From Chloroflexota bacterium (GTDB taxonomy: Bacteria > Chloroflexota > Anaerolineae > Anaerolineales > Villigracilaceae), in NCBI GenBank assembly GCA_016234555.1, contig JACRBJ010000023.1, positions 1-64,000 of the forward strand: a DNA stretch of 64,000 nt, read 5' to 3'. The notes beneath the pieces are model-generated. The model made no database searches and was not told the origin of the DNA. It was given only the letters and a program-made list of their open reading frames with translations. Positions 6,959-15,232 of the stretch are shown here, piece after piece (within the stretch, counting starts at the first letter, position 1; the number at the start of each line of letters is the position of its first letter). A program made the translations under genes and the position numbers.

Positions 6959-8806
6959 ATGTCCATACTACACCCACCTTACGAGCCTGCGCTTACATTT
7001 GATTTCCGCCACACCCTGCAAGCAAACCGCCTCAAAGGGTTGTGGCAGATGATGTCCGATTACCGCCTTTCGTACATTGTGGCAGCCATCGCGCTGGCGA
7101 TCTCTGCCCTCTCGAAGACCTTCACCTACATCCTCCTGCGCTTTTTTGCGGATGATGTGCTGGTGCAGAAAAACTACGTCGGCGGCACACTGACTTCCAC
7201 CCTGGTTTGGATTGGGGTGGGTTTCATTGGGCTGGCAGCCGTCGAAGGCGGATTCGCCTTCCTGTCGGGACGACTGGCAGCGTACACCGCTGAAGGCATC
7301 ACCCGTCGCCTGCGTGACTTCCTCTTCGACCACATCCAACGCCTGAGCTTTTCGTATCACGCCACCACTCCCACTGGCGATTTGATCGAGCGCGTCACCT
7401 CTGACGTGGATGCCCTGCGCCGCTTCTTTGCAGAACAAGCCATCGGCGTGGGACGTATCGTCCTGTTGTTCGTCATCAACTTCATCGCCATCCTCAACCT
7501 CAACGTGGAACTGGCGCTGGTCTCGGTGGTAGTAATCCCCATCATCCTGCTGGTGTCCATCTGGTTCTTCAAGAAGGTGACCAAAGCCTACGAGGAGTAT
7601 CAGGCCCAGGAGGCGATCCTCTCGACGACCCTGCAGGAGAACCTGACGGGTGTGCGCGTGGTCAAAGCCTTTGCGCGGCAGGATTACGAAAAGACGAAAT
7701 TCGAGAAGGATAACTGGGGCAAGTACCTGAAAGGCAAGATCCTGCTTTTCATGCACTCGATGTTCTGGCCCCTCTCGGATATTGTGCTGGGATTCCAGAT
7801 GCTGTTCGGCTTTGTCTACGGTGCGTTCATGGCAGTTGACGGCGACATTTCGCTTGGCACCTACATTGCCTACGCGGGACTTGTAGTCTGGCTGATCTGG
7901 CCCATCCGCAACCTGGGACGCATCATCGTGCAGACTTCGACAGGCATGGTCTCGTACGCGCGCCTGATGGAAGTGGTCAAGCAGCAGCGTGAACCACTCT
8001 TCGATGGACGGTATCAGCCCGAGGGCGCGGCAAAAGGCGATCTGCGCTTCGAGGATGTCTCGTTCATGTATTCCGATGGCAAATCCGATGTGCTGAAAAA
8101 TGTCTCATTCCACGCCAAGCCCGGACAGGCAATCGCCCTGCTTGGTTCAACAGGTTCGGGCAAGACGTCGCTCGTGAACCTGCTGCCGCGCTTTCACGAA
8201 TACACGGGCGGACAAATCCTGCTCGACGGCGTGGAGTTGAAGGATTACTCGCGCGCGTACCTGCGCCAGCAGATCGGCATCGTGGAGCAGGAGCCATTTT
8301 TGTTCAGCCGCTCGATCCGCGAGAACATCCGCTACGGGGTTGGGCGTGACGTGCCGCAGGATGAGGTGGAACGCGCCGCAAAAGCCGCCGCCGTGCATGA
8401 CGTGATCGTCGGCTTCCCCGACGGCTACAACACGCTGGTCGGCGAAAAGGGCGTGACCCTCTCTGGCGGACAAAAACAGCGCGTGGCGATTGCCCGCACC
8501 CTGTTGAAGAATCCGCGCATTTTGATTTTGGACGACTCGACCTCATCGGTGGATACCGAAACCGAAGCCGAGATCCGTGAGGCGTTGAACGGATTAATGA
8601 AAGACCGTACAACCTTTATCATTGCTCATCGCATCCAGTCCGTGATGGTTGCCGACCTGATCCTTGTTTTGGACAAGGGTGAAGTCGTTCAAATGGGAAC
8701 CCATGCCGAATTGCTAAAAGACGAATCTGGCATGTACCGCAGAATTTACGACATCCAGACGAAGATCGACGCCGAACTGGAAAAAGAAATTGCCCGTGTC
8801 AACTAG
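6959..8806 (+). CDS. ABC exporter half-transporter, degenerate-site subunit
   Basis: A 615-residue type IV exporter. The transmembrane domain of six helices (about 30-335) is fused to an ATPase domain. Walker A is GSTGSGKTS near 398, the signature is LSGGQKQR near 503, and Walker B reads ILILDDSTSSVD, so the catalytic Glu is replaced by Asp. That substitution is the hallmark of the non-catalytic site partner in heterodimeric exporters such as TM287/288 and BmrCD. The matching subunit is at 9652, whose own signature is altered. Products likely include drugs, lipids or peptides. It lies downstream of leader RNA A. Confidence 0.93.
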   Translation: MSILHPPYEPALTFDFRHTLQANRLKGLWQMMSDYRLSYIVAAIALAISALSKTFTYILLRFFADDVLVQKNYVGGTLTSTLVWIGVGFIGLAAVEGGFAFLSGRLAAYTAEGITRRLRDFLFDHIQRLSFSYHATTPTGDLIERVTSDVDALRRFFAEQAIGVGRIVLLFVINFIAILNLNVELALVSVVVIPIILLVSIWFFKKVTKAYEEYQAQEAILSTTLQENLTGVRVVKAFARQDYEKTKFEKDNWGKYLKGKILLFMHSMFWPLSDIVLGFQMLFGFVYGAFMAVDGDISLGTYIAYAGLVVWLIWPIRNLGRIIVQTSTGMVSYARLMEVVKQQREPLFDGRYQPEGAAKGDLRFEDVSFMYSDGKSDVLKNVSFHAKPGQAIALLGSTGSGKTSLVNLLPRFHEYTGGQILLDGVELKDYSRAYLRQQIGIVEQEPFLFSRSIRENIRYGVGRDVPQDEVERAAKAAAVHDVIVGFPDGYNTLVGEKGVTLSGGQKQRVAIARTLLKNPRILILDDSTSSVDTETEAEIREALNGLMKDRTTFIIAHRIQSVMVADLILVLDKGEVVQMGTHAELLKDESGMYRRIYDIQTKIDAELEKEIARVN

Positions 8807-8817
8807 GAGACATTCAA

Positions 8818-9579
8818 ATGGAAACACTCGATAACCTGAGCGAATATTCCGACCCGAAACTCTACGACGCTGAAAACTGTGATTTCGAACCAGACGGTCC
8901 CTTCATTCTTTCGCTGGCAAAGGGACTCGGCGGCGCAGTATTGGAACTTGGTTGCGGCACGGGACGGATGACCATCCCGCTTGCTGAAAACGGCGTGGAA
9001 ATCGTTGGGCTTGACGTTGTGCCTGGTATGGTTGATTTGGCGCGGCAGAAGTCGGAGGGCGTGCCCATCGAGTGGATTGTGGCGGACGTCCGCAACTATC
9101 AACTGGGACGAAAGTTTCGGCTGATCTTTGAGTCGGGCAGTGTTTTCCATCACATGCTGACTCGTCAGGACCAGGAGGCTTATCTGGCACGGGTTCGGGA
9201 ACATCTCGAAGACGACGGTCGGCTGGTGCTCAGCATTTTCTTCCCCAAGCCGCGCAACCTCACAAGCAGCGACGAAGAGGAAGAATGGTTCACCGCGGAG
9301 CATCCCGACGGCTATGTGATCACGGTCTCTGGCGTCGACAATTACGACGCCTTCCGACAGGTCAAGACCGAAACCGCCTATCGCCGTTGGACGGATTCAA
9401 GCGGAAAGGAAATGCTGCAAGTCGCCCCGCTGTCACTGCGTTACGTCTTTCCGCAGGAGATGGAAGCCCTGCTCCACTACAACGGTTTTGAGATCGTCGA
9501 GCAGTATGGCGACTTTGACCGAAGCCCTGTGACTGAGGAAAGCAGACTGATTACTTTGATTTGCAGGAAACAATTATGA
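8818..9579 (+). CDS. Class I SAM-dependent methyltransferase
   Basis: A 253-residue protein with a Rossmann methyltransferase core. Motif I is VLELGCGTGRMTIPLA near residue 42, the acidic motif II is VEIVGLDVVPGMVDLAR, and IEWIVADVRNY follows. The C-terminal part is beta-rich. A GGAG ribosome site lies upstream of the ATG, 11 bases after the ABC subunit. Its position between the two halves of a heterodimeric exporter indicates co-expression, perhaps methylating the exported compound. The substrate is unknown. Confidence 0.88.
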   Translation: METLDNLSEYSDPKLYDAENCDFEPDGPFILSLAKGLGGAVLELGCGTGRMTIPLAENGVEIVGLDVVPGMVDLARQKSEGVPIEWIVADVRNYQLGRKFRLIFESGSVFHHMLTRQDQEAYLARVREHLEDDGRLVLSIFFPKPRNLTSSDEEEEWFTAEHPDGYVITVSGVDNYDAFRQVKTETAYRRWTDSSGKEMLQVAPLSLRYVFPQEMEALLHYNGFEIVEQYGDFDRSPVTEESRLITLICRKQL

Positions 9580-9651
9580 ATGCAGAATTGAAATTCTTCA
9601 TTCTGCATTCTAACTTCTACATTGCCGCAGCTTCAATATTGGAGAACAATC

Positions 9652-11535
9652 ATGTCCGACGAACTTATCGAACTCGAAGAGGAAGAATTTACCTCACAAC
9701 TAACCATGCCCGTGCTGAAACGCATTGGGACATTACTCAAACCGCACTGGATTTGGGTGCTGGGATTTTTACTGACCATCGCCCTTGTGTCGGGGCTGGA
9801 TGCATACTTTACCTTCCTGAGCAAGCAGTTCATTGACCAGGGCATCACCCTCGGCAACAAAGACAGGCTCATGCAACTCGCCACCATCTACGGCGGGCTG
9901 ATCATCATTCAGGCTGGCGCGGTATTCACGTTCATTTATCTTGCGGGCGTGCTCGGCGAGCGGATTCAATATGACCTGCGCAAAATGCTCTTCAATCACT
10001 TGCAGGAACTCTCGCTCTCGTACTACGCCCAAAACGCGGTCGGGCGCATGATTGCGCGCGTCACCTCGGATACGGGACGCGTCTCTGACCTGCTGACCTG
10101 GGGCATCGTGGACAGCACCTGGGCGGTGATGAACATCACCTCGTCCACGGTCTTCATGCTGATCATCAACTGGAAACTGGCGCTGATCGTGCTGACCATC
10201 ATCCCCGTGATGATCTTTATCGCGGTCGAGTTCCGCAAGCGGATTCTGGAACAGTTCCGCGTGTCGCGCCGCGCCAACAGCAAGATTACAGGCGCGTTCA
10301 ACGAAAACTTTCAAGGGACTCGGGTGGTCAAGGCGCTGGGACGCGAGGATGAAAACACGCGCGAGTTTCAGGGACTGACCTCCACGATGTATCACGCCTC
10401 GTACCGCGCCGCGTGGCTCTCCGCGCTCTTCCTGCCAACCGTCCAGATGATCGCCGCCCTCGCGCTGGGATTCATCGTCGGCTACGGCGGGTTGCAGATC
10501 GACCTCGGGCTGATGACCATCGGCGGCATTCAGGCTTTCGTCTCGTACCTGACCTTCATGATGTGGCCCATTCAGGATTTGGCGCGCGTCTATTCGGAGA
10601 TGCAGCACAGCATCGCATCCGCTGAACGAATCTTCAAGCTGGTGGACACCCCGCCCGAAGTCCACAACCGCCCCGACGCCGTCGAAGCGCAGACCCTGCT
10701 CGGTGAGATCGAATTCGAGCACGTGGATTTCTTCTACGAAGACCGCAAGCCCGTGCTGACCGACTTCACGCTCAAGGTTCAGCCTGGTGAGATGATTGCA
10801 CTGGTGGGACCCACTGGCGGCGGCAAGTCCACGATCGTCAATTTGCTCTGCCGTTTCTATGAGCCGCGCGGCGGCGTGATCCGCATCCACGGCATGGATT
10901 ACATGGACTACAAGTTGGAGTCGATCCATAACAAGATCGGCATCGTGCTACAAACCCCGCACCTGTTCTCTGGGACGGTGCGCGAGAATATCCGCTACGG
11001 ACGGCTGGAAGCCAGCGACGCGGACGTGGTGGAAGCGGCGAAAATCGCGGGCGCGCATGATTTCATTGTGACGCTGGAAAAGGGTTACGAGCAAAACGTG
11101 GGCGAAAGCGGCAACCTGCTCTCGGTGGGGCAAAAGCAGTTGATCTCGCTGGCGCGCGCCGTGCTTGCCCGCCCCGAGCTGTTCATCATGGACGAAGCCA
11201 CCTCCTCAGTGGATACGCTGACCGAGGCGCTGATTCAAAAAGGCATGGAAGCTTTGATGGAAGGGCGCACGTCCTTCGTCATCGCGCACCGCCTGAGCAC
11301 CATCCGCCGCGCGAACCGCATTCTGGTGATCGAGAATGGTCGCATTGCCGAGCAGGGCACACACGCCGAACTGCTCAAACTGCGCGGACATTACTACCGC
11401 CTGTACACCCAGCAGTTCCGTCACCAGTTGGAGGTGCAGTATGGGGTGGTGGAGGAGGAAGGGACGGGTAACGAGGAAGAAGTAATGAGCCTTCGCCCTG
11501 AGCGTGTCGAAGGGGAGTCTGTGGCGGCGGATTAG
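9652..11535 (+). CDS. ABC exporter half-transporter, consensus-site subunit
   Basis: A 627-residue type IV exporter with six helices and an ATPase domain. Walker A is GPTGGGKST, Walker B is LFIMDEATSSVDT with the catalytic Glu, and the switch region is VIAHRLST. The signature is NLLSVGQKQL, so the usual SGGQ is altered. This complements the Asp-for-Glu change in the 6959 gene, and the pair should form one active and one inactive ATP site. Start 9652 is set by GGAG eight bases upstream; an in-frame ATG at 9622 lacks this. The last 30 residues (VMSLRPERVEGE) look repeat-derived and are not part of the family fold. Confidence 0.93.
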   Translation: MSDELIELEEEEFTSQLTMPVLKRIGTLLKPHWIWVLGFLLTIALVSGLDAYFTFLSKQFIDQGITLGNKDRLMQLATIYGGLIIIQAGAVFTFIYLAGVLGERIQYDLRKMLFNHLQELSLSYYAQNAVGRMIARVTSDTGRVSDLLTWGIVDSTWAVMNITSSTVFMLIINWKLALIVLTIIPVMIFIAVEFRKRILEQFRVSRRANSKITGAFNENFQGTRVVKALGREDENTREFQGLTSTMYHASYRAAWLSALFLPTVQMIAALALGFIVGYGGLQIDLGLMTIGGIQAFVSYLTFMMWPIQDLARVYSEMQHSIASAERIFKLVDTPPEVHNRPDAVEAQTLLGEIEFEHVDFFYEDRKPVLTDFTLKVQPGEMIALVGPTGGGKSTIVNLLCRFYEPRGGVIRIHGMDYMDYKLESIHNKIGIVLQTPHLFSGTVRENIRYGRLEASDADVVEAAKIAGAHDFIVTLEKGYEQNVGESGNLLSVGQKQLISLARAVLARPELFIMDEATSSVDTLTEALIQKGMEALMEGRTSFVIAHRLSTIRRANRILVIENGRIAEQGTHAELLKLRGHYYRLYTQQFRHQLEVQYGVVEEEGTGNEEEVMSLRPERVEGESVAAD

Positions 11536-11546
11536 TATATAAAAGA

Positions 11547-11592
11547 AGCCCTCCAAGATTTTTGAAGTCTTGGAGGGCTGTAGTTTTTTACG
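11547..11592 (+). terminator. Intrinsic terminator after ABC exporter operon
   Basis: Perfect 12-bp stem AGCCCTCCAAGA / TCTTGGAGGGCT (11547-11579) followed by GTAGTTTTTTA. Confidence 0.75.
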
Positions 11593-11600
11593 ACGCGTAA

Positions 11601-11936
11601 CTAGAACAACGTCAAAATTCCTGTTTCCTGGTCTTCGCTTAGATCGCTAATTGCGGAAAAATTCTCCCGCAGGATCATTTCAATATCCTGTGTGGAACAG
11701 TTTCCACGCCGAATCCAGATGATTTTTGGCGGGAAACCTCTGAGAACTCCAAGCTCGCTGAAATCGGCGTCTTTTGTGACAATCATGTAATCATTGTCAC
11801 GGGCATATTGCCAGATGTCAATATCCATGGCGTCACCCAGCCCAAGTGAAAATACGTGCATGGAGTCGGGGTAAATGTCCGCCAGACGATCTATCAGCCG
11901 TGGCGACAGATTCTGGTCAAATAAAAGCAATTTCAT
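11601..11936 (-). CDS. DUF5615 PIN-like protein, probable toxin of a DUF433 pair
   Basis: A 111-residue protein beginning MKLLLFDQNLSPRL, with a second acidic motif MIVTKDADFSEL and a third region KIIWIRRGNCS. This is the DUF5615 (PIN-like, Mut7-C related) pattern, in which the Asp residues would form a nuclease-like centre. The gene overlaps the upstream DUF433 gene by the ATGA arrangement, so the two are translationally coupled. DUF433/DUF5615 pairs are widely annotated as putative type II toxin-antitoxin modules, with DUF433 carrying the DNA-binding fold; biochemical proof of toxicity is limited. Confidence 0.85.
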   Translation of the reverse strand: MKLLLFDQNLSPRLIDRLADIYPDSMHVFSLGLGDAMDIDIWQYARDNDYMIVTKDADFSELGVLRGFPPKIIWIRRGNCSTQDIEMILRENFSAISDLSEDQETGILTLF

Positions 11937-12154
11937 TGAACAGCCACCATCACCCGTTCACGGGTTGCGGCAAAGCTCAGGCAGGCGAGAATGTCTTCCT
12001 TTGTCAGGTACGGGAAATCCTTCAAAACGTCCTGTTCCGACATGCCGGAAGCCAGATATTCCAACACGTCATAAACCGTAATTCGCATTCCGCGAATGCA
12101 CGGCTTGCCGCCCCTTTTCCCTGGTTCGATTGTGATAATATCCTTGAATTGCAT
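11933..12154 (-). CDS. DUF433 domain protein, probable antitoxin
   Basis: A 73-residue protein with the DUF433 signature ITIEPGKRGGKPCIRGMRIT, then VYDVLEYLASGMS and ILKDFPYLTKEDILACL-type helices of a winged helix-turn-helix. The ATG at 12154 has GGAG eight bases upstream; an in-frame GTG at 12163 would overlap that site, so it is rejected. A minus-strand TATAAT at 12194-12199 is a plausible -10 box. It is expected to neutralise the coupled DUF5615 protein and repress its own promoter. Confidence 0.85.
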   Translation of the reverse strand: MQFKDIITIEPGKRGGKPCIRGMRITVYDVLEYLASGMSEQDVLKDFPYLTKEDILACLSFAATRERVMVAVQ

Positions 12155-12232
12155 GGGACACACTCCATTCCAATAAATCGCCTTGTTGAAGCGATTATAC
12201 CTGAAACAATCTGTCTCCTTCTATTCGGGTAA

Positions 12233-12257
12233 AATATAGACCTTATCAGTCTATATT
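12233..12257. promoter_or_regulatory. Palindromic site between divergent genes
   Basis: Perfect 9-bp inverted repeat AATATAGAC / GTCTATATT with a 7-base centre, lying between the DUF433 gene (minus) and the GNAT gene (plus). TATATT at 12252-12257 could serve as the plus-strand -10 box, which would place an operator on the promoter. Confidence 0.55.
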
Positions 12258-12278
12258 AGCGGCACTGGAATCACACCG

Positions 12279-13058
12279 ATGGACAAACCCGAAATCCTCA
12301 AACTCTACGACAATGACCTGCGGCGGGAGGTGGAATATCCCGAAGCGCGCAAGGAAGTCACGGCAGACGTGGTGCGTTTTGTCCGCGAAGCGCCCGCCAT
12401 GAACTTTGTCTCATACACCTTTGCGGATGAATCGCGGCTCGACGGCGTAATCAAAAAAGAACTGGCGTATTTTGTCCCAACGAATCAGCCGTTCACCTGG
12501 AAGGTTTGTGACCACGATCCCCTGCCCAATGCAGGCGAAATCCTCAAGTCCAATGGCTTTGTGCGCGACGACGACCCAGGCGAAGCGATGCTGCTCGATG
12601 TGGAGAATGCGCCCGCGCAACTGCTGGAGCCAGTCACCGCCGATATTCGCCGTATCAGCGCCCCCGAAGGTCTTAAGGACATCATCTTCGTTTTGGACAA
12701 GGTCTGGGGCGGAAGTAACACCTGGGTCAACGGGCGGCTGGGTGGTCACCTCAAAGTCCCCGGCTATCTCAGCGCCTACGTCGCCTATGTGGATAATGTC
12801 CCCGCCTCTATTGGCTGGACGTATTTCCAGAAAGGTCACTTCGCCACCCTGTTCGCAGGCTCCACCCTGCCTGAGTATCGAAAACACGGCTTGTACACAG
12901 CCATCCTTGCCACGCGGGTGCAGGAAATCCGCCAGCGTGGTTATCGTTACGCCGTGGTCGAAGCGGGCGACATGAGCAAGCCCATCGTCCAAAAACACGG
13001 CTTTGAATACCTGACCACAGTTTGGGATTACGTTTTGGAACAAAAGGAGAAGGAATAA
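12279..13058 (+). CDS. GNAT family N-acetyltransferase
   Basis: A 259-residue protein. The C-terminal half carries a GNAT fold: VAYVDNVPASIGWTYF (strands 2-4), FAGSTLPEYRKHGLYTAIL (acetyl-CoA pyrophosphate loop, a variant of RxxGxG/A), and a last region AVVEAGDMSKPIVQKHGF. The N-terminal half is the degenerate partner domain typical of double-GNAT proteins. It transfers an acetyl group from acetyl-CoA to an unknown amine. Its stop codon overlaps the ATG of the DUF3592 gene, so the two are coupled. Confidence 0.83.
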   Translation: MDKPEILKLYDNDLRREVEYPEARKEVTADVVRFVREAPAMNFVSYTFADESRLDGVIKKELAYFVPTNQPFTWKVCDHDPLPNAGEILKSNGFVRDDDPGEAMLLDVENAPAQLLEPVTADIRRISAPEGLKDIIFVLDKVWGGSNTWVNGRLGGHLKVPGYLSAYVAYVDNVPASIGWTYFQKGHFATLFAGSTLPEYRKHGLYTAILATRVQEIRQRGYRYAVVEAGDMSKPIVQKHGFEYLTTVWDYVLEQKEKE

Positions 13059-13759
13059 TGGCAAAGAAATATTCGGTCAACTGGGAAGAGGACGTGCCCG
13101 TCTCTTTTGAAGTGAATGGCGTCAAATACGACTCGCTGGAGGATGTCCCCAACCCGAAGGATCGTCGCAAGCTGGAAGCGATGCTCGACACGTCGGAGTT
13201 TGATCAAGCCTCCGAGGAGTTCGACCGTGAGTTCGAGGAGTTCAACAGGAACTTCGACAAGGAATTCAAGGAGATGAAGGCGGAGTCGAAGACGATGGAA
13301 AACACCGTTCTTTGGATTTTCTCCGGTGTTGCGGTTTTGATGCTGTTGATTGCCGGCATTGCATCCTTTGTCAACCTCCAAAAGTTGAGCAAGGAAGAAA
13401 GCGCCGACGGCGTTGTGGTGGACGTGGTCAAGCGCCGCGAATACGTCAACGAGCAGGATCGGGTCTACAACGATTATTATTTCCCCGTTGTGCAATTCAC
13501 CGCCGCGGATGGAAAGACCCGTCAGGTGCAGATGAGCGAAGGCAGTTCCTCGCAGGAATACGAACAGGGTAACCAGGTCACGGTGATGTACGACCCCGAA
13601 CGTCCGCTCGACGCGCGGATCAAGTCCGCTGGCAGCAGCATGTTGATGTGGATTTTGCCGGGCATCACGGGCATTCTGGGAATTTGCTTCGGCGGGGCTG
13701 TGCTGGTGGTTAGGAAGTTTTTGTTCACAGAAAATGAAAACGGAGTGCAAAGTCTCTGA
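13058..13759 (+). CDS. DUF3592 membrane protein
   Basis: A 233-residue protein. A charged N-terminal segment of about 85 residues is rich in Glu and Phe (a repeating F-x-x-E-F-x-x pattern, likely helical). A first helix follows (TVLWIFSGVAVLMLLIAGIASFV), then a beta-rich loop with the DUF3592 hallmarks VDVVKRREYV, FPVVQFTAADGKTRQVQMSEG and VTVMYDPERPLDARI, and a second helix. The function of DUF3592 is unknown. The start at 13058 overlaps the stop of the GNAT gene (TAATG), with AGGAGAAGGA just upstream. Confidence 0.8.
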   Translation: MAKKYSVNWEEDVPVSFEVNGVKYDSLEDVPNPKDRRKLEAMLDTSEFDQASEEFDREFEEFNRNFDKEFKEMKAESKTMENTVLWIFSGVAVLMLLIAGIASFVNLQKLSKEESADGVVVDVVKRREYVNEQDRVYNDYYFPVVQFTAADGKTRQVQMSEGSSSQEYEQGNQVTVMYDPERPLDARIKSAGSSMLMWILPGITGILGICFGGAVLVVRKFLFTENENGVQSL

Positions 13760-13766
13760 TTTTGCA
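13742..13766. repeat. Dispersed hairpin repeat, copy 1
   Basis: GGAG followed by arms TGCAAAGTC / GATTTTGCA around TCT; a diverged relative of the hairpins at 15181 and 36158. It overlaps the end of the DUF3592 gene. Confidence 0.5.
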
Positions 13767-13866
13767 TACTCAGCACTTCACGAAAGGGAGGTCGTAGACT
13801 TCAGTCGCTCTTTACCCGAACGACGAAGGTCGCGTGATCTACTGAGACTCAACGATGGGAGTGGCG

Positions 13867-13872
13867 TATAAT
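13867..13872 (+). promoter_or_regulatory. -10 box of a leaderless gene
   Basis: TATAAT ends six bases before the ATG at 13879, so transcription should begin at or next to the start codon. The -35 region is weak. Confidence 0.55.
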
Positions 13873-13878
13873 TTGCCC

Positions 13879-14199
13879 ATGTCTGAAAATACCTCCCCCG
13901 CAAGCAAGACCTATTTTGGCGTTGCCGCTTTGGTCACGGGCATCCTTTGCGTGCTGTCCCTGCTGACGAATTACGGTGTTTCCCAATTGAACATAACGCC
14001 GGAGACCTTCAACATATTAAACCCTTTAACCGCTCTGTTCTACTGTGTTTTGACTCAAGTGACCATTGTTTTGGGAATAATCGGTTACAGACGAAAGAAC
14101 GATGCGAAAAATCTATCGCTGGTGGGGATTGGGCTGGCGGTGTTTCCGTTTTTGATTGTGTTCGGGGGATTTATAATTTCGTTTTCACAAAGACCATAA
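13879..14199 (+). CDS. Small four-helix-like membrane protein, unknown
   Basis: A 106-residue protein with three clear hydrophobic helices: YFGVAALVTGILCVLSLL, LTALFYCVLTQVTIVLGIIG, and LVGIGLAVFPFLIVFGGFII. A basic loop YRRKNDAKNLS precedes the last. The layout resembles DUF4190-type small membrane proteins, but I cannot assign it firmly. The ATG at 13879 is chosen because a TATAAT box ends six bases before it, giving a leaderless message; the upstream in-frame ATG at 13855 lies ahead of that box. No partner is evident. Confidence 0.65.
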   Translation: MSENTSPASKTYFGVAALVTGILCVLSLLTNYGVSQLNITPETFNILNPLTALFYCVLTQVTIVLGIIGYRRKNDAKNLSLVGIGLAVFPFLIVFGGFIISFSQRP

Positions 14200-14219
14200 A
14201 TGCAGGATGCAGACCCATC

Positions 14220-15167
14220 CTACATCGAAATTAATACCTTCAACACGCCTGACTGGGCGGCGTGCTCAAATGCTTTGAGACACTCGCCCAGTTTATATTG
14301 CGCCGAGATCAAGACGGTGGGATCAACCTCGCGCCGCTCCAGCAGACCCAGGGCGGGCGCAAACGGTCCACAACGCGAACCGATGATGGTGATTTCATCC
14401 ACCACGAGCGGAGAAAAGTTGACCGTCAATTCCCCCGCATAAGTGGACTTCATCACCAGAGTCCCGCGCGGACGGATGGCTTTGCGGGCGATATCGAAGC
14501 CAACGGGCGAGCCTGTCGCTTCGACCACGATGTCCCACCTGCGCGGCTGGATATCTGCTTCGGCAATCGTTTTGATTCCACGCGTGGCGAGCAAATCCTT
14601 TTGATAAGTGTGACGAACCAGCGCATGCAGGTCACAACCCGTAAGGGCAAGGGTCTGCGCAACGAGTTGTCCCAGTCTGCCCGCGCCGACAAGTAGCACG
14701 CGGTCCGTCGGTTTGATTTGGATTTGCTGGTGAATCTCCAGTGCGGCTGCAAGCGGCTCGGTGAAGACCGCCATTTCGTCGGGGACAGAATCGGGGACGC
14801 GGTGTAAATTCTCAACAGGTAGGGTTGTGTACTCGGCAAAGACTCCGTCGCGGTTGACGATGCCCAGCACAGTACGGACTTCGCAATGGGTCGGGCGTCC
14901 GTTCAGGCAGGCTTCGCATTTGCCGCAGGTGGCGTTGATTTCACCCACCACCCGCTGACCGATCCAAGAAGCATCGGGAGCAGTAACCACTTCCCCAACA
15001 AATTCATGTCCCAGCACGCCTGTGTACGGATAATAGCCTTTGACGAGTTCAAGGTCGGTACTGCAAATGCCCGCGCTGCGGATTTTGATCAAGGCTTCGT
15101 TGGTTTTTTCTGGTTGGGGGATCTCACGCAGGGAAGTTTGGTTGTTTTCGAGCCATAATGCTTTCAT
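14220..15167 (-). CDS. Zinc-dependent alcohol dehydrogenase-like oxidoreductase (MDR family)
   Basis: A 315-residue medium-chain dehydrogenase. The catalytic zinc ligands are in AGICSTDLELVKG and GHEFVGE. The structural zinc loop is CGKCEACLNGRPTHC. A further ligand region is TEPLAAALE. The NAD-binding loop is VGAGRLGQLVAQ, and the C-terminus is shorter than usual. It would oxidise an alcohol or polyol, possibly threonine- or sorbitol-like, with NAD(P). Start 15167 has AAGGAA six bases upstream; the in-frame ATG at 15188 lies in a palindromic repeat and is not used. The exact substrate is not readable. Confidence 0.88.
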   Translation of the reverse strand: MKALWLENNQTSLREIPQPEKTNEALIKIRSAGICSTDLELVKGYYPYTGVLGHEFVGEVVTAPDASWIGQRVVGEINATCGKCEACLNGRPTHCEVRTVLGIVNRDGVFAEYTTLPVENLHRVPDSVPDEMAVFTEPLAAALEIHQQIQIKPTDRVLLVGAGRLGQLVAQTLALTGCDLHALVRHTYQKDLLATRGIKTIAEADIQPRRWDIVVEATGSPVGFDIARKAIRPRGTLVMKSTYAGELTVNFSPLVVDEITIIGSRCGPFAPALGLLERREVDPTVLISAQYKLGECLKAFEHAAQSGVLKVLISM

Positions 15168-15180
15168 GAAATTTTCCTTC

Positions 15181-15232
15181 GGAGTCAAAAGTCTCTGACT
15201 TTTGATGCCAACGACTGGAGTCGTTGGACTCC
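15181..15232. repeat. Dispersed cruciform repeat, copy 2
   Basis: Two hairpins in a row: TCAAAAGTC / GACTTTTGA and CCAACGACT / AGTCGTTGG, enclosed by GGAGTC at 15181 and GACTCC at 15227. It fills the space between the dehydrogenase and the TrmH-like gene. Confidence 0.7.
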
